Of a stretch of DNA of 64,000 nt, positions 1-7,990 are shown piece after piece; the first letter of the stretch is position 1, and the number at the start of each line of letters is the position of its first letter. This stretch comes from Paenibacillus sp. Soil750 (GTDB lineage: Bacteria; Bacillota; Bacilli; Paenibacillales; NBRC-103111), in the NCBI RefSeq assembly GCF_001428045.1, contig NZ_LMSD01000043.1:124001-188000 (forward strand). Direction: 5' to 3'. The position numbers were made by a program, and so were the translations under genes. The notes under the pieces are model-generated. The model was not told the DNA's origin. It did not search any database and was given only the letters and a program-made list of their open reading frames with translations.

Positions 1-1
1 T

Positions 2-103
2 GCGCTTTCCCGGGTAATGAAAATAGTTTTATGGGAAATATTCGAAGCCATTGGCGGTAGGATATTTCCTTTTTTACGTGTTCTTGCTATAATGCTAATG
101 TAA
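2..103 (+). CDS. possible 3' end of an upstream gene (partial)
   Basis: Frame 2 is open from the window edge for 33 codons and stops at TAA 101-103. The residues are hydrophobic and basic, as in a membrane or amphipathic C-terminus, but they match no family I can name. The yajQ promoter would lie inside its last codons. A 33-codon open stretch can occur by chance, so this is only a candidate. Confidence 0.25.
   Translation, partial: ALSRVMKIVLWEIFEAIGGRIFPFLRVLAIMLM
85..93 (+). promoter_or_regulatory. extended -10 promoter for yajQ
   Basis: TGCTATAAT is a perfect extended -10 element 37 nt before the yajQ start. No good -35 is visible at the expected distance, which extended -10 promoters tolerate. 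Confidence 0.55.
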
Positions 104-130
104 TTTGATGGAAGGGATGTTGGGATGTAG

Positions 131-622
131 ATGAGTTCAGAGAGTTCGTTTGATATTGTATCCAAAGTGGATATGCAAGAACTAAATAATGCGATTCAAC
201 AAGCGGAGAAAGAGATGTTGACCCGTTTTGATTTTAAAGGAAGTAAAAGTAGCATTAAATTAGATAAAGATCAGCTTGTTGTCACTTCGGATGATGAGTT
301 TAAGCTTCAGAATGTCCTTGATATTATGCATGCCAAAATGACCAAACGTGGAATCTCGATTAAAAATCTCGAATATTCCAAGGTAGAGCCAGCCGCTGGT
401 TCCACAGTTAGACAGAAAATCAGCATGAAACAAGGTGTCGATCAAGACAACTCTAAGAAAATTAATATACTGATTCGTGATTCAAAATTGAAAGTGAAAA
501 CTCAAATTCAAGGGGATCAAATCCGTGTAACCGGGAAGAGCCGTGACGATTTACAGGCTGTTATCGCTTTGCTTCGGAAAGCAGATATTCCATTGGATTT
601 GCAGTTTGTTAATATGAAATAA
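131..622 (+). CDS. yajQ: YajQ family nucleotide-binding protein
   Basis: 163 residues, the usual length of the YajQ/UPF0234 family. The N-terminal MSSESSFDIVSKVDMQEL block and the internal TRFDFKGSKS segment are family hallmarks, followed by two ferredoxin-like alpha/beta subdomains. Family members in other bacteria bind cyclic di-GMP or nucleic acid; the role in Bacillota is poorly defined. The start is preceded by GAAGGGA at 111-117, a slightly long spacing. It forms its own unit between an extended -10 promoter and a terminator at 648. A c-di-GMP turnover enzyme is encoded at 14010, but any link between the two is inference. Confidence 0.93.
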   Translation: MSSESSFDIVSKVDMQELNNAIQQAEKEMLTRFDFKGSKSSIKLDKDQLVVTSDDEFKLQNVLDIMHAKMTKRGISIKNLEYSKVEPAAGSTVRQKISMKQGVDQDNSKKINILIRDSKLKVKTQIQGDQIRVTGKSRDDLQAVIALLRKADIPLDLQFVNMK

Positions 623-647
623 TCAGGAATTTATGGTTGCTTGAAGG

Positions 648-675
648 AAAACCCCCTGGATGCAGGGGGTTTTTA
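648..675 (+). terminator. terminator after yajQ
   Basis: AAAACCCCCTG, a 4-nt loop, then CAGGGGGTTTTT: a strong intrinsic terminator separating yajQ from rimO. Confidence 0.9.
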
Positions 676-679
676 CATT

Positions 680-708
680 TTGACACCCCTATTGGCTTGT
701 ATTATACT
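680..708 (+). promoter_or_regulatory. sigma-A promoter for rimO-pgsA
   Basis: TTGACA at 680-685, a 17-nt spacer, and TATACT at 703-708. The predicted RNA would start near 715, which fits a rimO start at 751 and rules out the in-frame ATG at 637. Confidence 0.85.
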
Positions 709-750
709 GGTAGGGAGTGTTTTTTAGGACTATTGGAGGTTGTTTCTTTC

Positions 751-2079
751 ATGACAGAAAAGGTTAAAGTAGTTACTCTCGGATGCGAGAAGAATTTAGT
801 TGATTCCGAGATTATGTCAGGTTTAATTCATGGCCGTGGTTTCCAACTTGTAGACAACAAGGAAGATGCTACAGTCATTATCGTGAACACTTGCGGGTTC
901 ATTGATGCTGCTAAAGAAGAATCCGTAAATACAATTTTGGATATGGCAGAACTGAAGCAAACAGCGAATCTCAAGGCGCTAATCGTTTCAGGCTGTTTAA
1001 CACAACGATACAAAAAGCAGTTAATGGAAGAGATGCCTGAGATCGATGGCATTGTAGGTACGGGTGATTTTGATAAAATTAATCACATTGTGGACGAAGC
1101 GCTTAGAGGGAAGAAACCGGTTCTAGTAGGGAATCCGGTATTTAACTATGACGCTGACCTGCCTAGACTGATGACGACTCCTCGTTACACAGCCTATGTG
1201 AAAATTGCAGAAGGTTGCGATAACGCTTGTACATTCTGCTCCATTCCAATTATGCGCGGTGCTTTTAAGAGCAGAAGCATGGAATCAATCGTTGCAGAAG
1301 TTGCTAACCTTGCGGCTCAAGGCGTTAAGGAAATTAGCTTAATTGCTCAAGATTCCACAAACTATGGAACTGATATCTATGATAGCTTCATGCTTCCTAC
1401 CTTGCTGAACAAAGTAAGTGAAGTTGAAGGAATTGAATGGGTACGTCTGCACTATGCATACCCGGGCTTCTTCAGTGATGAATTGATTGAAGTGATGGCA
1501 ACGAATCCTAAAGTATGCAAGTACATTGATATGCCTTTACAGCATAGTGAAGATTCTATTCTTAAGCGTATGCGTAGACCAGGCCGCCAAAAGGATACAC
1601 GTGAACTCGTTCGTAAAATTCGCGAATCCATTCCTGATGTTGCCTTGCGTACGTCGCTTATTGTTGGTTTCCCAGGTGAGACTGAACAAGATTTTGAGAA
1701 CTTGAAACAATTCGTGCGGGATGTTCAGTTCGATCGTCTTGGTGTGTTTGCCTACTCCAAAGAAGATGATACGCCAGCAGCAAGACTGCCGGATCAAGTG
1801 CCTGATGATGTAAAAGAATACCGGGCTAACGCTATTATGGAAATTCAACGTGAAATTTCGAATATTCGCGGTGGTCGTCGTATTGGGCAAGAAATCGACG
1901 TGCTTATTGAAAGATACGATGGCAGAAGCGACGTTTATATTGGGCGCTCCCAGTTCGATGCACCTGAAATTGATGGTGAAGTATTCGTTTCGAATGCGAA
2001 ATTGAACATTGGAGAACTTGCGAAAGTTCGTGTTACCCACTCCTATGAGTTTGACTTATCCGGGGAGGTAATTGCATGA
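751..2079 (+). CDS. rimO: ribosomal protein S12 methylthiotransferase RimO
   Basis: Radical SAM enzyme that adds a methylthio group to an aspartate of ribosomal protein S12. 442 residues, normal for the family. The N-terminal UPF0004 domain starts at TLGCEKNLVDSE with its conserved cysteines. The radical SAM motif CDNACTFC begins near residue 156, and a C-terminal TRAM domain covers roughly the last 65 residues. I chose ATG 751 because GGAGG at 735-739 precedes it and the promoter at 680-708 lies upstream; the ATG at 637 would add 38 non-homologous residues and sit before that promoter. Its stop overlaps the pgsA start. MiaB, a paralogue, is encoded at 16597. Confidence 0.95.
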   Translation: MTEKVKVVTLGCEKNLVDSEIMSGLIHGRGFQLVDNKEDATVIIVNTCGFIDAAKEESVNTILDMAELKQTANLKALIVSGCLTQRYKKQLMEEMPEIDGIVGTGDFDKINHIVDEALRGKKPVLVGNPVFNYDADLPRLMTTPRYTAYVKIAEGCDNACTFCSIPIMRGAFKSRSMESIVAEVANLAAQGVKEISLIAQDSTNYGTDIYDSFMLPTLLNKVSEVEGIEWVRLHYAYPGFFSDELIEVMATNPKVCKYIDMPLQHSEDSILKRMRRPGRQKDTRELVRKIRESIPDVALRTSLIVGFPGETEQDFENLKQFVRDVQFDRLGVFAYSKEDDTPAARLPDQVPDDVKEYRANAIMEIQREISNIRGGRRIGQEIDVLIERYDGRSDVYIGRSQFDAPEIDGEVFVSNAKLNIGELAKVRVTHSYEFDLSGEVIA

Positions 2080-2660
2080 ACTTAGCTAACCGCATCACCG
2101 TAGCGAGAATTTTATTAGTACCCATCATCATGTTCTTTTTGTTGATTAAGGTAAAATTTCCTCAAATACGGATAGAGGAGTTTAGCATAACGTATAATCA
2201 AATTATTGCTGCTTTAATTTTTATTATTGCTGCGAGTACAGATAGCTTAGATGGTTACATTGCTAGGAAACGTAATCTTGTTACGAATCTGGGCAAGCTA
2301 TTGGATCCATTGGCAGACAAGCTGCTTGTTACCGCTGTACTTGTTTCACTAGTAGAAATGGATAAAGTTGATGCTTGGATCGTTATTGTCATTATTAGCA
2401 GAGAATGGGCTGTGACTGGACTTCGTCAAATTGCCCTCTTAGAGGGTACGGTCATGGCGGCCAGCAAATGGGGTAAAGCGAAGACCGCGGCTCAAATTAC
2501 AGCCATCATTGCACTGCTGATTAATAATTTTCCATTTACGTTTCTAGATTTTCCCTTTGATGTTATAGCTAGTTGGGCTGCAGCAATTATTACCGTTTAT
2601 TCAGGTGTGGAATATTTCGTTAAAAATAAACACGTCATAGACTTTTCGGAAAAGTCATAG
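2076..2660 (+). CDS. pgsA: CDP-diacylglycerol-glycerol-3-phosphate 3-phosphatidyltransferase
   Basis: Makes phosphatidylglycerophosphate, the committed step to phosphatidylglycerol and cardiolipin, in the cytoplasmic membrane. 194 residues with several hydrophobic segments. The CDP-alcohol phosphotransferase signature is complete: DSLDGYIAR, then GKLLDPLADK with the spaced aspartates. ATG overlaps the rimO stop in an ATGA, so the two genes are probably translationally coupled. PgsA upstream of cinA-recA is the usual order in Bacillus and Paenibacillus. Confidence 0.95.
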   Translation: MNLANRITVARILLVPIIMFFLLIKVKFPQIRIEEFSITYNQIIAALIFIIAASTDSLDGYIARKRNLVTNLGKLLDPLADKLLVTAVLVSLVEMDKVDAWIVIVIISREWAVTGLRQIALLEGTVMAASKWGKAKTAAQITAIIALLINNFPFTFLDFPFDVIASWAAAIITVYSGVEYFVKNKHVIDFSEKS

Positions 2661-2673
2661 TTCCATTAAACTT

Positions 2674-2724
2674 ACCTCTAAACGCGGTCGATCAATAACG
2701 AGCGATCGTGTTAGAGGTTTTCTC
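2674..2724 (+). terminator. probable terminator hairpin between pgsA and cinA
   Basis: ACCTCTAA pairs with TTAGAGGT, with a second partly complementary block (CGGTCGATC / GAGCGATCG) in the loop, followed by TTTTCTC. The stem is imperfect, so it may only partly terminate; some read-through into cinA is likely. Confidence 0.55.
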
Positions 2725-2744
2725 AATTTAAGGAGGTTTCGTAC

Positions 2745-3995
2745 ATGAAAGCAGAAATCATTGCGATAGGAACAGAATTGCTGCTTGGTCAAATCGTGAA
2801 TACCAATGCGCAGTTTATTTCTAGAGAATGTGCAGCACTAGGGATTGATATGTACTTTCAAACGGTTGTTGGGGATAATGAACAGCGCTTGTTGGACAGT
2901 CTTCGTTTAGCTGCATCTCGAGCTGATGTCGTGATTTGTACAGGAGGATTAGGGCCAACACAGGATGATCTGACTAAGGATGTGTTAGCTACACTGATGG
3001 GACGTAATCTGGTGCTTCATGAGCCTTCTATGGAGGCTATTTCTGAGATGTTTGTTTCTAGAGGGATTCATATGGTGGAAAGCAATCGTCGTCAAGCCCT
3101 TATGCTAGAAGGAAGCGATCCCTTACATAACGAGACAGGATTAGCTGTGGGAAATGCACTCACATTCGAGGGGACACATTTCGTGCTTTTACCGGGACCT
3201 CCTAAAGAAATGAAGCCGATGTTTACAAAATATGCAGTGCCGTGGCTTCAGTCACGAATGACAGTTGAAGTTCCGCTGTATTCGAAGATGCTAAAGTTTG
3301 CAGGCATAGGAGAGTCCAATTTGGAGCATCTGTTGTTGGATTTGATTCAATCACAGACCGACCCGACAATTGCCCCTTACGCCAAAGAAGGTGAAGTAAC
3401 AATACGATTGACAACGCGTGCCCATGCGGAAGTAGAAGGCGAGTTGAAGCTGAAAGCTACGGAAGCTGAAATTAAGAAGCGACTTGGTGAGTATCTTTAT
3501 GCGGATCAAGACGTCCCTATTGAAACGATTGTCTTGCAATTGCTGGCGGCTAGCAAGAAGACGCTATCAGTCGCTGAGAGCTGCACAGGAGGTTTACTTA
3601 GTGATTTAATAACGACAGTGCCAGGTAGCTCAGAATCTTTCTTAGGCGGGATTATCGTTTACTCAAACAAGTTAAAAAATAAGCTGCTCGGTGTGCCAAT
3701 GGATATTTTGGAGGGGGAAGGTGCTCCTGGTGCTGTTAGCAGCGAAACAGCTGTCATTTTAGCCGAACAGTTGCTAGTTAGGACTGGTAGTGACTTCGGC
3801 ATCTCCGTGACCGGTGTGGCGGGTCCAAGCCCGTCTGAAGGGAAGCCTGTAGGGCTTGTCTATGTGGGATTAGCACAAAAGAATGAGAAGACGGAAGTGT
3901 TTACTCTCCAACTATCAGGCAACAGGGAGTCAATAAAATTAAGGGCTGCTAAGCGTGCACTCTATCAATTGTGGAAACAGTTGAAAGAAAACTAG
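2745..3995 (+). CDS. cinA: CinA, competence/damage-inducible protein
   Basis: 416 residues in two domains. The N-terminal half is a molybdopterin-binding-like (MoaB/MogA fold) domain, starting MKAEIIAIGTELLLGQ with the CTGGLGPTQDD motif near residue 65. The C-terminal half is the PncC-type nicotinamide mononucleotide amidohydrolase domain with SVAESCTGG near residue 280 and SVTGVAGPS near residue 355. The family recycles NMN and, through the N-terminal domain, is linked to ADP-ribose hydrolysis. AAGGAGG precedes the start. CinA immediately upstream of recA is the classical arrangement. Confidence 0.95.
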   Translation: MKAEIIAIGTELLLGQIVNTNAQFISRECAALGIDMYFQTVVGDNEQRLLDSLRLAASRADVVICTGGLGPTQDDLTKDVLATLMGRNLVLHEPSMEAISEMFVSRGIHMVESNRRQALMLEGSDPLHNETGLAVGNALTFEGTHFVLLPGPPKEMKPMFTKYAVPWLQSRMTVEVPLYSKMLKFAGIGESNLEHLLLDLIQSQTDPTIAPYAKEGEVTIRLTTRAHAEVEGELKLKATEAEIKKRLGEYLYADQDVPIETIVLQLLAASKKTLSVAESCTGGLLSDLITTVPGSSESFLGGIIVYSNKLKNKLLGVPMDILEGEGAPGAVSSETAVILAEQLLVRTGSDFGISVTGVAGPSPSEGKPVGLVYVGLAQKNEKTEVFTLQLSGNRESIKLRAAKRALYQLWKQLKEN

Positions 3996-4028
3996 AAATC
4001 CTCTATAATCAGAGTTAGTTAACGGAAG

Positions 4029-4066
4029 AACCGTAGCAAAGCGATAACTTTGTTACGGTTTTTTGT
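4029..4066 (+). terminator. terminator after cinA
   Basis: AACCGTAGCAAAG pairs with CTTTGTTACGGTT, followed by TTTTTT. It isolates recA so that recA can be controlled by its own SOS promoter. Confidence 0.88.
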
Positions 4067-4082
4067 TTGTTCGCAAAAAAAA

Positions 4083-4096
4083 CGAATGTATGTTCG
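4083..4096 (+). promoter_or_regulatory. LexA (DinR) SOS box
   Basis: CGAATGTATGTTCG matches the Bacillus SOS box CGAAC-N4-GTTCG at all but one position. It lies just upstream of the recA -35 element, where bound LexA would block RNA polymerase. Confidence 0.88.
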
Positions 4097-4105
4097 AAAA
4101 AATGC

Positions 4106-4134
4106 TTGGCAAACATGCCAAAACAAGTTATCAT
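4106..4134 (+). promoter_or_regulatory. recA promoter
   Basis: TTGGCA at 4106-4111, a 17-nt spacer, and TATCAT at 4129-4134. The -35 hexamer is also the left arm of a perfect inverted repeat, TTGGCA-AACA-TGCCAA (4106-4121). Confidence 0.75.
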
Positions 4135-4165
4135 ATACCTATAATGATAGAAGGAAGTGGTCGTT

Positions 4166-5209
4166 TTGTCAGATCGTCGTGCCGCGCTAGATAATGCATT
4201 ACGTCAAATTGAGAAACAGTTCGGAAAAGGCTCCATTATGAAACTTGGAGAATCTACACATATGCAAGTTGAAACGATTTCTTCGGGCGCACTTGCTCTG
4301 GATATCGCACTTGGAATAGGTGGATTCCCACGCGGAAGAATTATTGAAGTTTACGGACCAGAGTCATCAGGTAAAACAACTGTAGCTTTACATGCGATTG
4401 CTGAAGTTCAAAGAGTAGGTGGACAAGCTGCCTTTATCGATGCGGAGCATGCGTTAGATCCTTCCTATGCAAGCAAGCTTGGTATTAATATAGATGAGCT
4501 ATTGCTTTCTCAACCAGATACAGGTGAGCAAGCACTTGAGATCGCTGAAGCACTTGTTCGTAGTGGTGCGGTAGATATTATTGTTATCGACTCCGTTGCA
4601 GCACTAGTACCGAAAGCAGAAATTGAAGGCGATATGGGAGATTCTCACGTAGGTCTTCAAGCGCGATTGATGTCACAAGCGCTTCGTAAGCTGTCTGGTG
4701 CAATCAATAAATCTAAAGTTATCGCTATCTTCATCAACCAATTGCGAGAAAAGGTTGGCGTTATGTTCGGAAATCCAGAGACAACTCCGGGTGGACGTGC
4801 ACTGAAGTTCTACTCTTCCGTTCGATTGGATGTTCGTCGTATTGAAACTATCAAGCAAGGCAATGACATGGTTGGTAACCGTACGAGAATTAAGGTCGTT
4901 AAGAATAAAGTAGCACCTCCATTTAAACAAGCTGAAGTCGATATTATGTACGGTGAAGGTATCTCACGCGAAGGTAGCATTATTGATATCGGAACTGAGC
5001 TGGATATCGTGAATAAAAGCGGCGCGTGGTATTCGTATGAAGGTGAGCGTCTTGGCCAAGGACGTGAGAACGCGAAGCAATTCTTGAAAGATAATAAAGC
5101 GATCTCAGAAACGATTGAGCTAAGAATTAGAGAAAATAGTAACTTGATTAAAGTTGTTGGTCCGAACATGGATGAAGAAGAAGACGAATTGGAAACAGCT
5201 TTTGAATAG
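4166..5209 (+). CDS. recA: recombinase RecA
   Basis: ATP-dependent strand-exchange recombinase and LexA co-protease. 347 residues from TTG 4166. The Walker A motif GPESSGKT lies near residue 65, Walker B is VDIIVIDSVAAL, and the DNA-binding loop 2 region follows at NQLREKVGVMFGNPETTPGG. The acidic C-terminus DEEEDELE is typical. TTG 4166 is preferred because it gives the family N-terminus MSDRRAALDNAL and sits 8 nt after AGAAGGAAG; the in-frame GTG at 4157 would overlap that ribosome binding site. It is regulated by the LexA box at 4083, and recX lies downstream. Confidence 0.97.
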   Translation: MSDRRAALDNALRQIEKQFGKGSIMKLGESTHMQVETISSGALALDIALGIGGFPRGRIIEVYGPESSGKTTVALHAIAEVQRVGGQAAFIDAEHALDPSYASKLGINIDELLLSQPDTGEQALEIAEALVRSGAVDIIVIDSVAALVPKAEIEGDMGDSHVGLQARLMSQALRKLSGAINKSKVIAIFINQLREKVGVMFGNPETTPGGRALKFYSSVRLDVRRIETIKQGNDMVGNRTRIKVVKNKVAPPFKQAEVDIMYGEGISREGSIIDIGTELDIVNKSGAWYSYEGERLGQGRENAKQFLKDNKAISETIELRIRENSNLIKVVGPNMDEEEDELETAFE

Positions 5210-5231
5210 GTTTGAAAAATAGGATGGATAA

Positions 5232-5264
5232 AGCACCTTAACCTTGTGTTGGGGTGTTTTTTCT
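5232..5264 (+). terminator. attenuating terminator between recA and recX
   Basis: CACCTTAAC pairs with GTTGGGGTG through two G-U pairs, followed by TTTTTTC. It probably lets a fraction of recA transcripts continue into recX, keeping RecX below RecA. Confidence 0.65.
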
Positions 5265-5284
5265 TCATTTGGGGGATTATTGAG

Positions 5285-5977
5285 ATGAATCACGAAGAGG
5301 AAGAATTACAAGTAATAACCAAAGTGGAAAAACAAAAACAAGGAAGACATCGCTATAACATTTATCTGAATGAGGAATACGCTTTTTCTGTGCATGAAGA
5401 TATTCTGATCAAGCACCGTTTAAACAAAGGAGAATCCCTTTATCAGCAAGCGATTGAAGCTATCATTTTAGATGAAGAGCGAAATATGGCCTATGTAAAG
5501 GCGCTCCATATGGTAGGAAGACGTCCGCATTCGCTCTCAGAGGTGAAGCGTAAATTGAAAGAAAAGGGTTTTGAAGCGCCTATTATTGATTGGGCGAGTG
5601 ACAAGCTTATTGAAAATAAATACATCAATGATGAAGAATTCGCTAAAATGTGGACGGACAACCGGGTGATTTCTCAACGCAAGGGACGTAATCTGATTCG
5701 ACAAGAACTTCAACAAAAAGGGATTCATCAAGATGTGGTTAAAAGTACCATGGAGTCAATTAATCCAGAGGATGAGTACGTCGGGGCACTGAAAATAGCG
5801 AGAACGAAGTGGAAGCAAACCTCAGGAAAACTAATGGATAGAAAGCGTAAAACTGCGGCATTTCTAATGCGAAGAGGTTACACGGGGGCTATTGTTACCA
5901 AGGTATTGGGGCTCATAAGCAATGAAACGGATGAGGAAGAATTGGAATTTGTGGAGGATGGATTCGAATATAATTAA
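5285..5977 (+). CDS. recX: regulatory protein RecX
   Basis: Modulator of RecA filaments. 230 residues, in the range of the long Bacillus RecX proteins, with three-helix repeats visible as AMAYVKALHMVGRRPHSLSE-like and EEFAKMWTDNRV blocks. ATG 5285 follows GGGGG at 5271-5275; an upstream in-frame ATG at 5246 lies inside the recA-recX hairpin and adds a hydrophobic stretch foreign to the family. Highly charged throughout, as expected. It lies directly downstream of recA. Confidence 0.92.
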   Translation: MNHEEEELQVITKVEKQKQGRHRYNIYLNEEYAFSVHEDILIKHRLNKGESLYQQAIEAIILDEERNMAYVKALHMVGRRPHSLSEVKRKLKEKGFEAPIIDWASDKLIENKYINDEEFAKMWTDNRVISQRKGRNLIRQELQQKGIHQDVVKSTMESINPEDEYVGALKIARTKWKQTSGKLMDRKRKTAAFLMRRGYTGAIVTKVLGLISNETDEEELEFVEDGFEYN

Positions 5978-6001
5978 TCACATTAATTAATTGCGAGAAA
6001 C

Positions 6002-6014
6002 TTAATGGCATTAA
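6002..6014. repeat. 13-bp palindrome TTAATGGCATTAA, copy 1
   Basis: Perfect palindrome around a central G. Identical copies lie at 13729-13741 and 37172-37184, all outside genes. This copy is 51 bp upstream of the rny promoter -35. The binding protein is unknown. Confidence 0.7.
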
Positions 6015-6064
6015 CTATTTGCATTTGAGTTTTGGGTCTAAATAATCAACTCTTGGACATTCGC

Positions 6065-6094
6065 TTGACAAGCTTCTTCGACAAAAGATAAAAT
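6065..6094 (+). promoter_or_regulatory. predicted rny promoter with Spo0A-like box
   Basis: TTGACA at 6065-6070, an 18-nt spacer, and TAAAAT at 6089-6094. The spacer contains TTCGACAA (6077-6084), the reverse complement of the Spo0A box TTGTCGAA. Spo0A control is inference. Confidence 0.6.
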
Positions 6095-6356
6095 AACAGT
6101 GTATATTTTCATAATGTATTCAAAATCATACTAATTTCATTGATTTTGAGAGACAGATGTAAAAACCGCCAATTTTTACACTGTTGATTATGGATTATTA
6201 GCACTATAGTGCCCTAACGCACTGTGCGCATTCATTTAAAAGCCATACTCTTACATTTTAAGGGTATGTATGACTAGTCAAACAATTGAATCGGATTAAA
6301 AAACCGAAGGTACCCCAGGCTAACACCTTGGAGAAACCAACGAGGAGGTGAACAAG

Positions 6357-7898
6357 ATGATGACTGCCATCTGGATCGCGATCATTCTCGTTGTTGGAGC
6401 TGCATGCTTAGGGATTGGTTATTTTATCCGTAAATCTCTTGCAGAAGCGAAAATTTCCAGTGCTGAAACAGCCGCTGAGCAGATAAAAGAATCTGCCAAA
6501 AAGGAAGCAGAAGCACTGAAAAAAGAAACGGTTCTGGAAGCAAAGGACGAAGTTCACAAACTACGATCCGAAGCTGAAAAAGACATTCGTGAACGTCGGA
6601 ATGAAATTCAACGACAAGAAAGACGACTGTTGCAAAAAGAGGAATCGCTGGATAAAAAATTAGAGTCTCTCGAGCGTAAAGAAGAGCTAGTTGCCAACAA
6701 AGAGAAGCGAATCGAGGATACACAAACACAAATTGATCAGCTCTATAAAAGCCAAGTTTCAGAATTGGAACGAATTTCTGGTCTTACAATGGAAGAAGCT
6801 AAGAGCATCATTCTTACTAATGTAGAGCAAGAAGTTCGCCATGAAACTGCTCAGCTAATCAAAGAGATTGAACAACAAGCCAAAGAAGAAGGCGATAAGA
6901 AAGCACGTGAGATTATCACACTTGCTATTCAGCGTTGTGCGGCAGATCACGTAGCGGAAACCACGGTATCCGTTGTCTCGTTGCCTAATGAAGAAATGAA
7001 GGGTCGCATTATCGGTCGTGAAGGTAGAAATATCCGAGCTTTGGAAACTTTGACCGGAATTGACCTTATTATTGATGATACGCCTGAAGCAGTAATCTTA
7101 TCTGGTTTTGACCCAATCCGTCGTGAAATTGCTCGCACATCACTTGAGAAACTTGTGGCGGATGGACGTATTCATCCCGCACGTATCGAAGAGATGGTTG
7201 AGAAGTCTCGCAAAGAAGTGGACGAACGTATCCGCGAATATGGGGAGCAAGCGACGTTTGAAGTTGGGGTACATGGTTTGCATCCTGACTTGATCAAAAT
7301 TTTGGGGCGCCTAAAGTTCAGAACAAGTTACGGACAAAACGTGTTGAAACATTCCATGGAAGTAGCGTATCTGGCTGGTTTAATGGCCGGAGAGCTCGGG
7401 GTAGACGTAACTTTGGCGAAACGTGCCGGGCTGCTTCATGACATTGGTAAAGCGTTAGACCATGAAGTGGAAGGGTCTCACGTCGAAATCGGTGTTGAGA
7501 TAGGCAAGAAATACAAAGAGCATCCAATTGTAATTAATAGTATTGCCTCACATCACGGTGATGTGGAAGCAACTTCAGTAATTGCCATGTTAGTCGGTGC
7601 TGCGGACGCATTGTCAGCGGCGAGACCAGGTGCTCGAAGAGAAACGCTAGAAACGTATATTAAACGTCTTGAGAAGCTGGAAGAGATTTCAGAATCGTTT
7701 GAGGGTGTTGAGAAATCATACGCCATTCAAGCGGGTCGTGAAGTACGTGTCATGGTGCAGCCAGAGAAAGTGGATGACACTGAAGCGTTCCGTTTAGCCC
7801 GTGATATTACGAAGAAAATCGAGGGTGAACTCGACTATCCAGGACATATTAAGGTTACGGTCATTCGTGAAACTAGAGCAGTTGAATACGCTAAATAA
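6357..7898 (+). CDS. rny: ribonuclease Y
   Basis: Membrane-anchored endoribonuclease that initiates mRNA decay. 513 residues. Residues 3-25 form one transmembrane helix, followed by a long charged coiled coil to about residue 200. A KH domain has the motif MKGRIIGREGRNIRALE, and an HD domain has HSMEVAYLAGLM and the metal-binding RAGLLHDIGKALDHE. GAGGAGG at 6342-6348 decides the start: the GTG at 6348 overlaps it, whereas ATG 6357 is correctly spaced (ATG 6360 is also possible). The ricA product at 18219 belongs to a complex known to act with RNase Y in B. subtilis. Confidence 0.96.
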   Translation: MMTAIWIAIILVVGAACLGIGYFIRKSLAEAKISSAETAAEQIKESAKKEAEALKKETVLEAKDEVHKLRSEAEKDIRERRNEIQRQERRLLQKEESLDKKLESLERKEELVANKEKRIEDTQTQIDQLYKSQVSELERISGLTMEEAKSIILTNVEQEVRHETAQLIKEIEQQAKEEGDKKAREIITLAIQRCAADHVAETTVSVVSLPNEEMKGRIIGREGRNIRALETLTGIDLIIDDTPEAVILSGFDPIRREIARTSLEKLVADGRIHPARIEEMVEKSRKEVDERIREYGEQATFEVGVHGLHPDLIKILGRLKFRTSYGQNVLKHSMEVAYLAGLMAGELGVDVTLAKRAGLLHDIGKALDHEVEGSHVEIGVEIGKKYKEHPIVINSIASHHGDVEATSVIAMLVGAADALSAARPGARRETLETYIKRLEKLEEISESFEGVEKSYAIQAGREVRVMVQPEKVDDTEAFRLARDITKKIEGELDYPGHIKVTVIRETRAVEYAK

Positions 7899-7910
7899 GA
7901 ATCAAATGCG

Positions 7911-7940
7911 AAAAGTGGCTATTATAGCCACTTTTCCTTA
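7911..7940 (+). terminator. terminator after rny
   Basis: AAAAGTGGCTA-TTA-TAGCCACTTTT, followed by CCTTATTTT: a perfect 11-bp stem with a short T-rich tail. Confidence 0.8.
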
Positions 7941-7990
7941 TTTTCAAGGCCGAATGGAATTGGGTCATATAAAGGAGCTCGTTTTACGTT

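Larger units (their letters stand above)
5978..6356. other. 379-bp intergenic region before rny
   Basis: No gene is visible here. It holds the palindrome TTAATGGCATTAA (6002-6014), a sigma-A promoter (6065-6094) with a Spo0A-box-like sequence in its spacer, and an inverted repeat TGTAAAAA-N7-TTTTTACA (6158-6180). A hairpin CATACTCTTA / TAAGGGTATG (6244-6269) lies further down. The rny leader would be about 250 nt long. I recognise no known riboswitch in it. Confidence 0.6.

Noticed and set aside
637..750. N-terminal extension of rimO from ATG 637
   Set aside because: It precedes a good sigma-A promoter at 680-708, overlaps the yajQ terminator, and adds 38 residues unlike RimO; GGAGG supports ATG 751.
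5978..6356. Riboswitch or T-box in the rny leader
   Set aside because: Several short hairpins exist but none matches a conserved riboswitch or T-box core that I can recognise.
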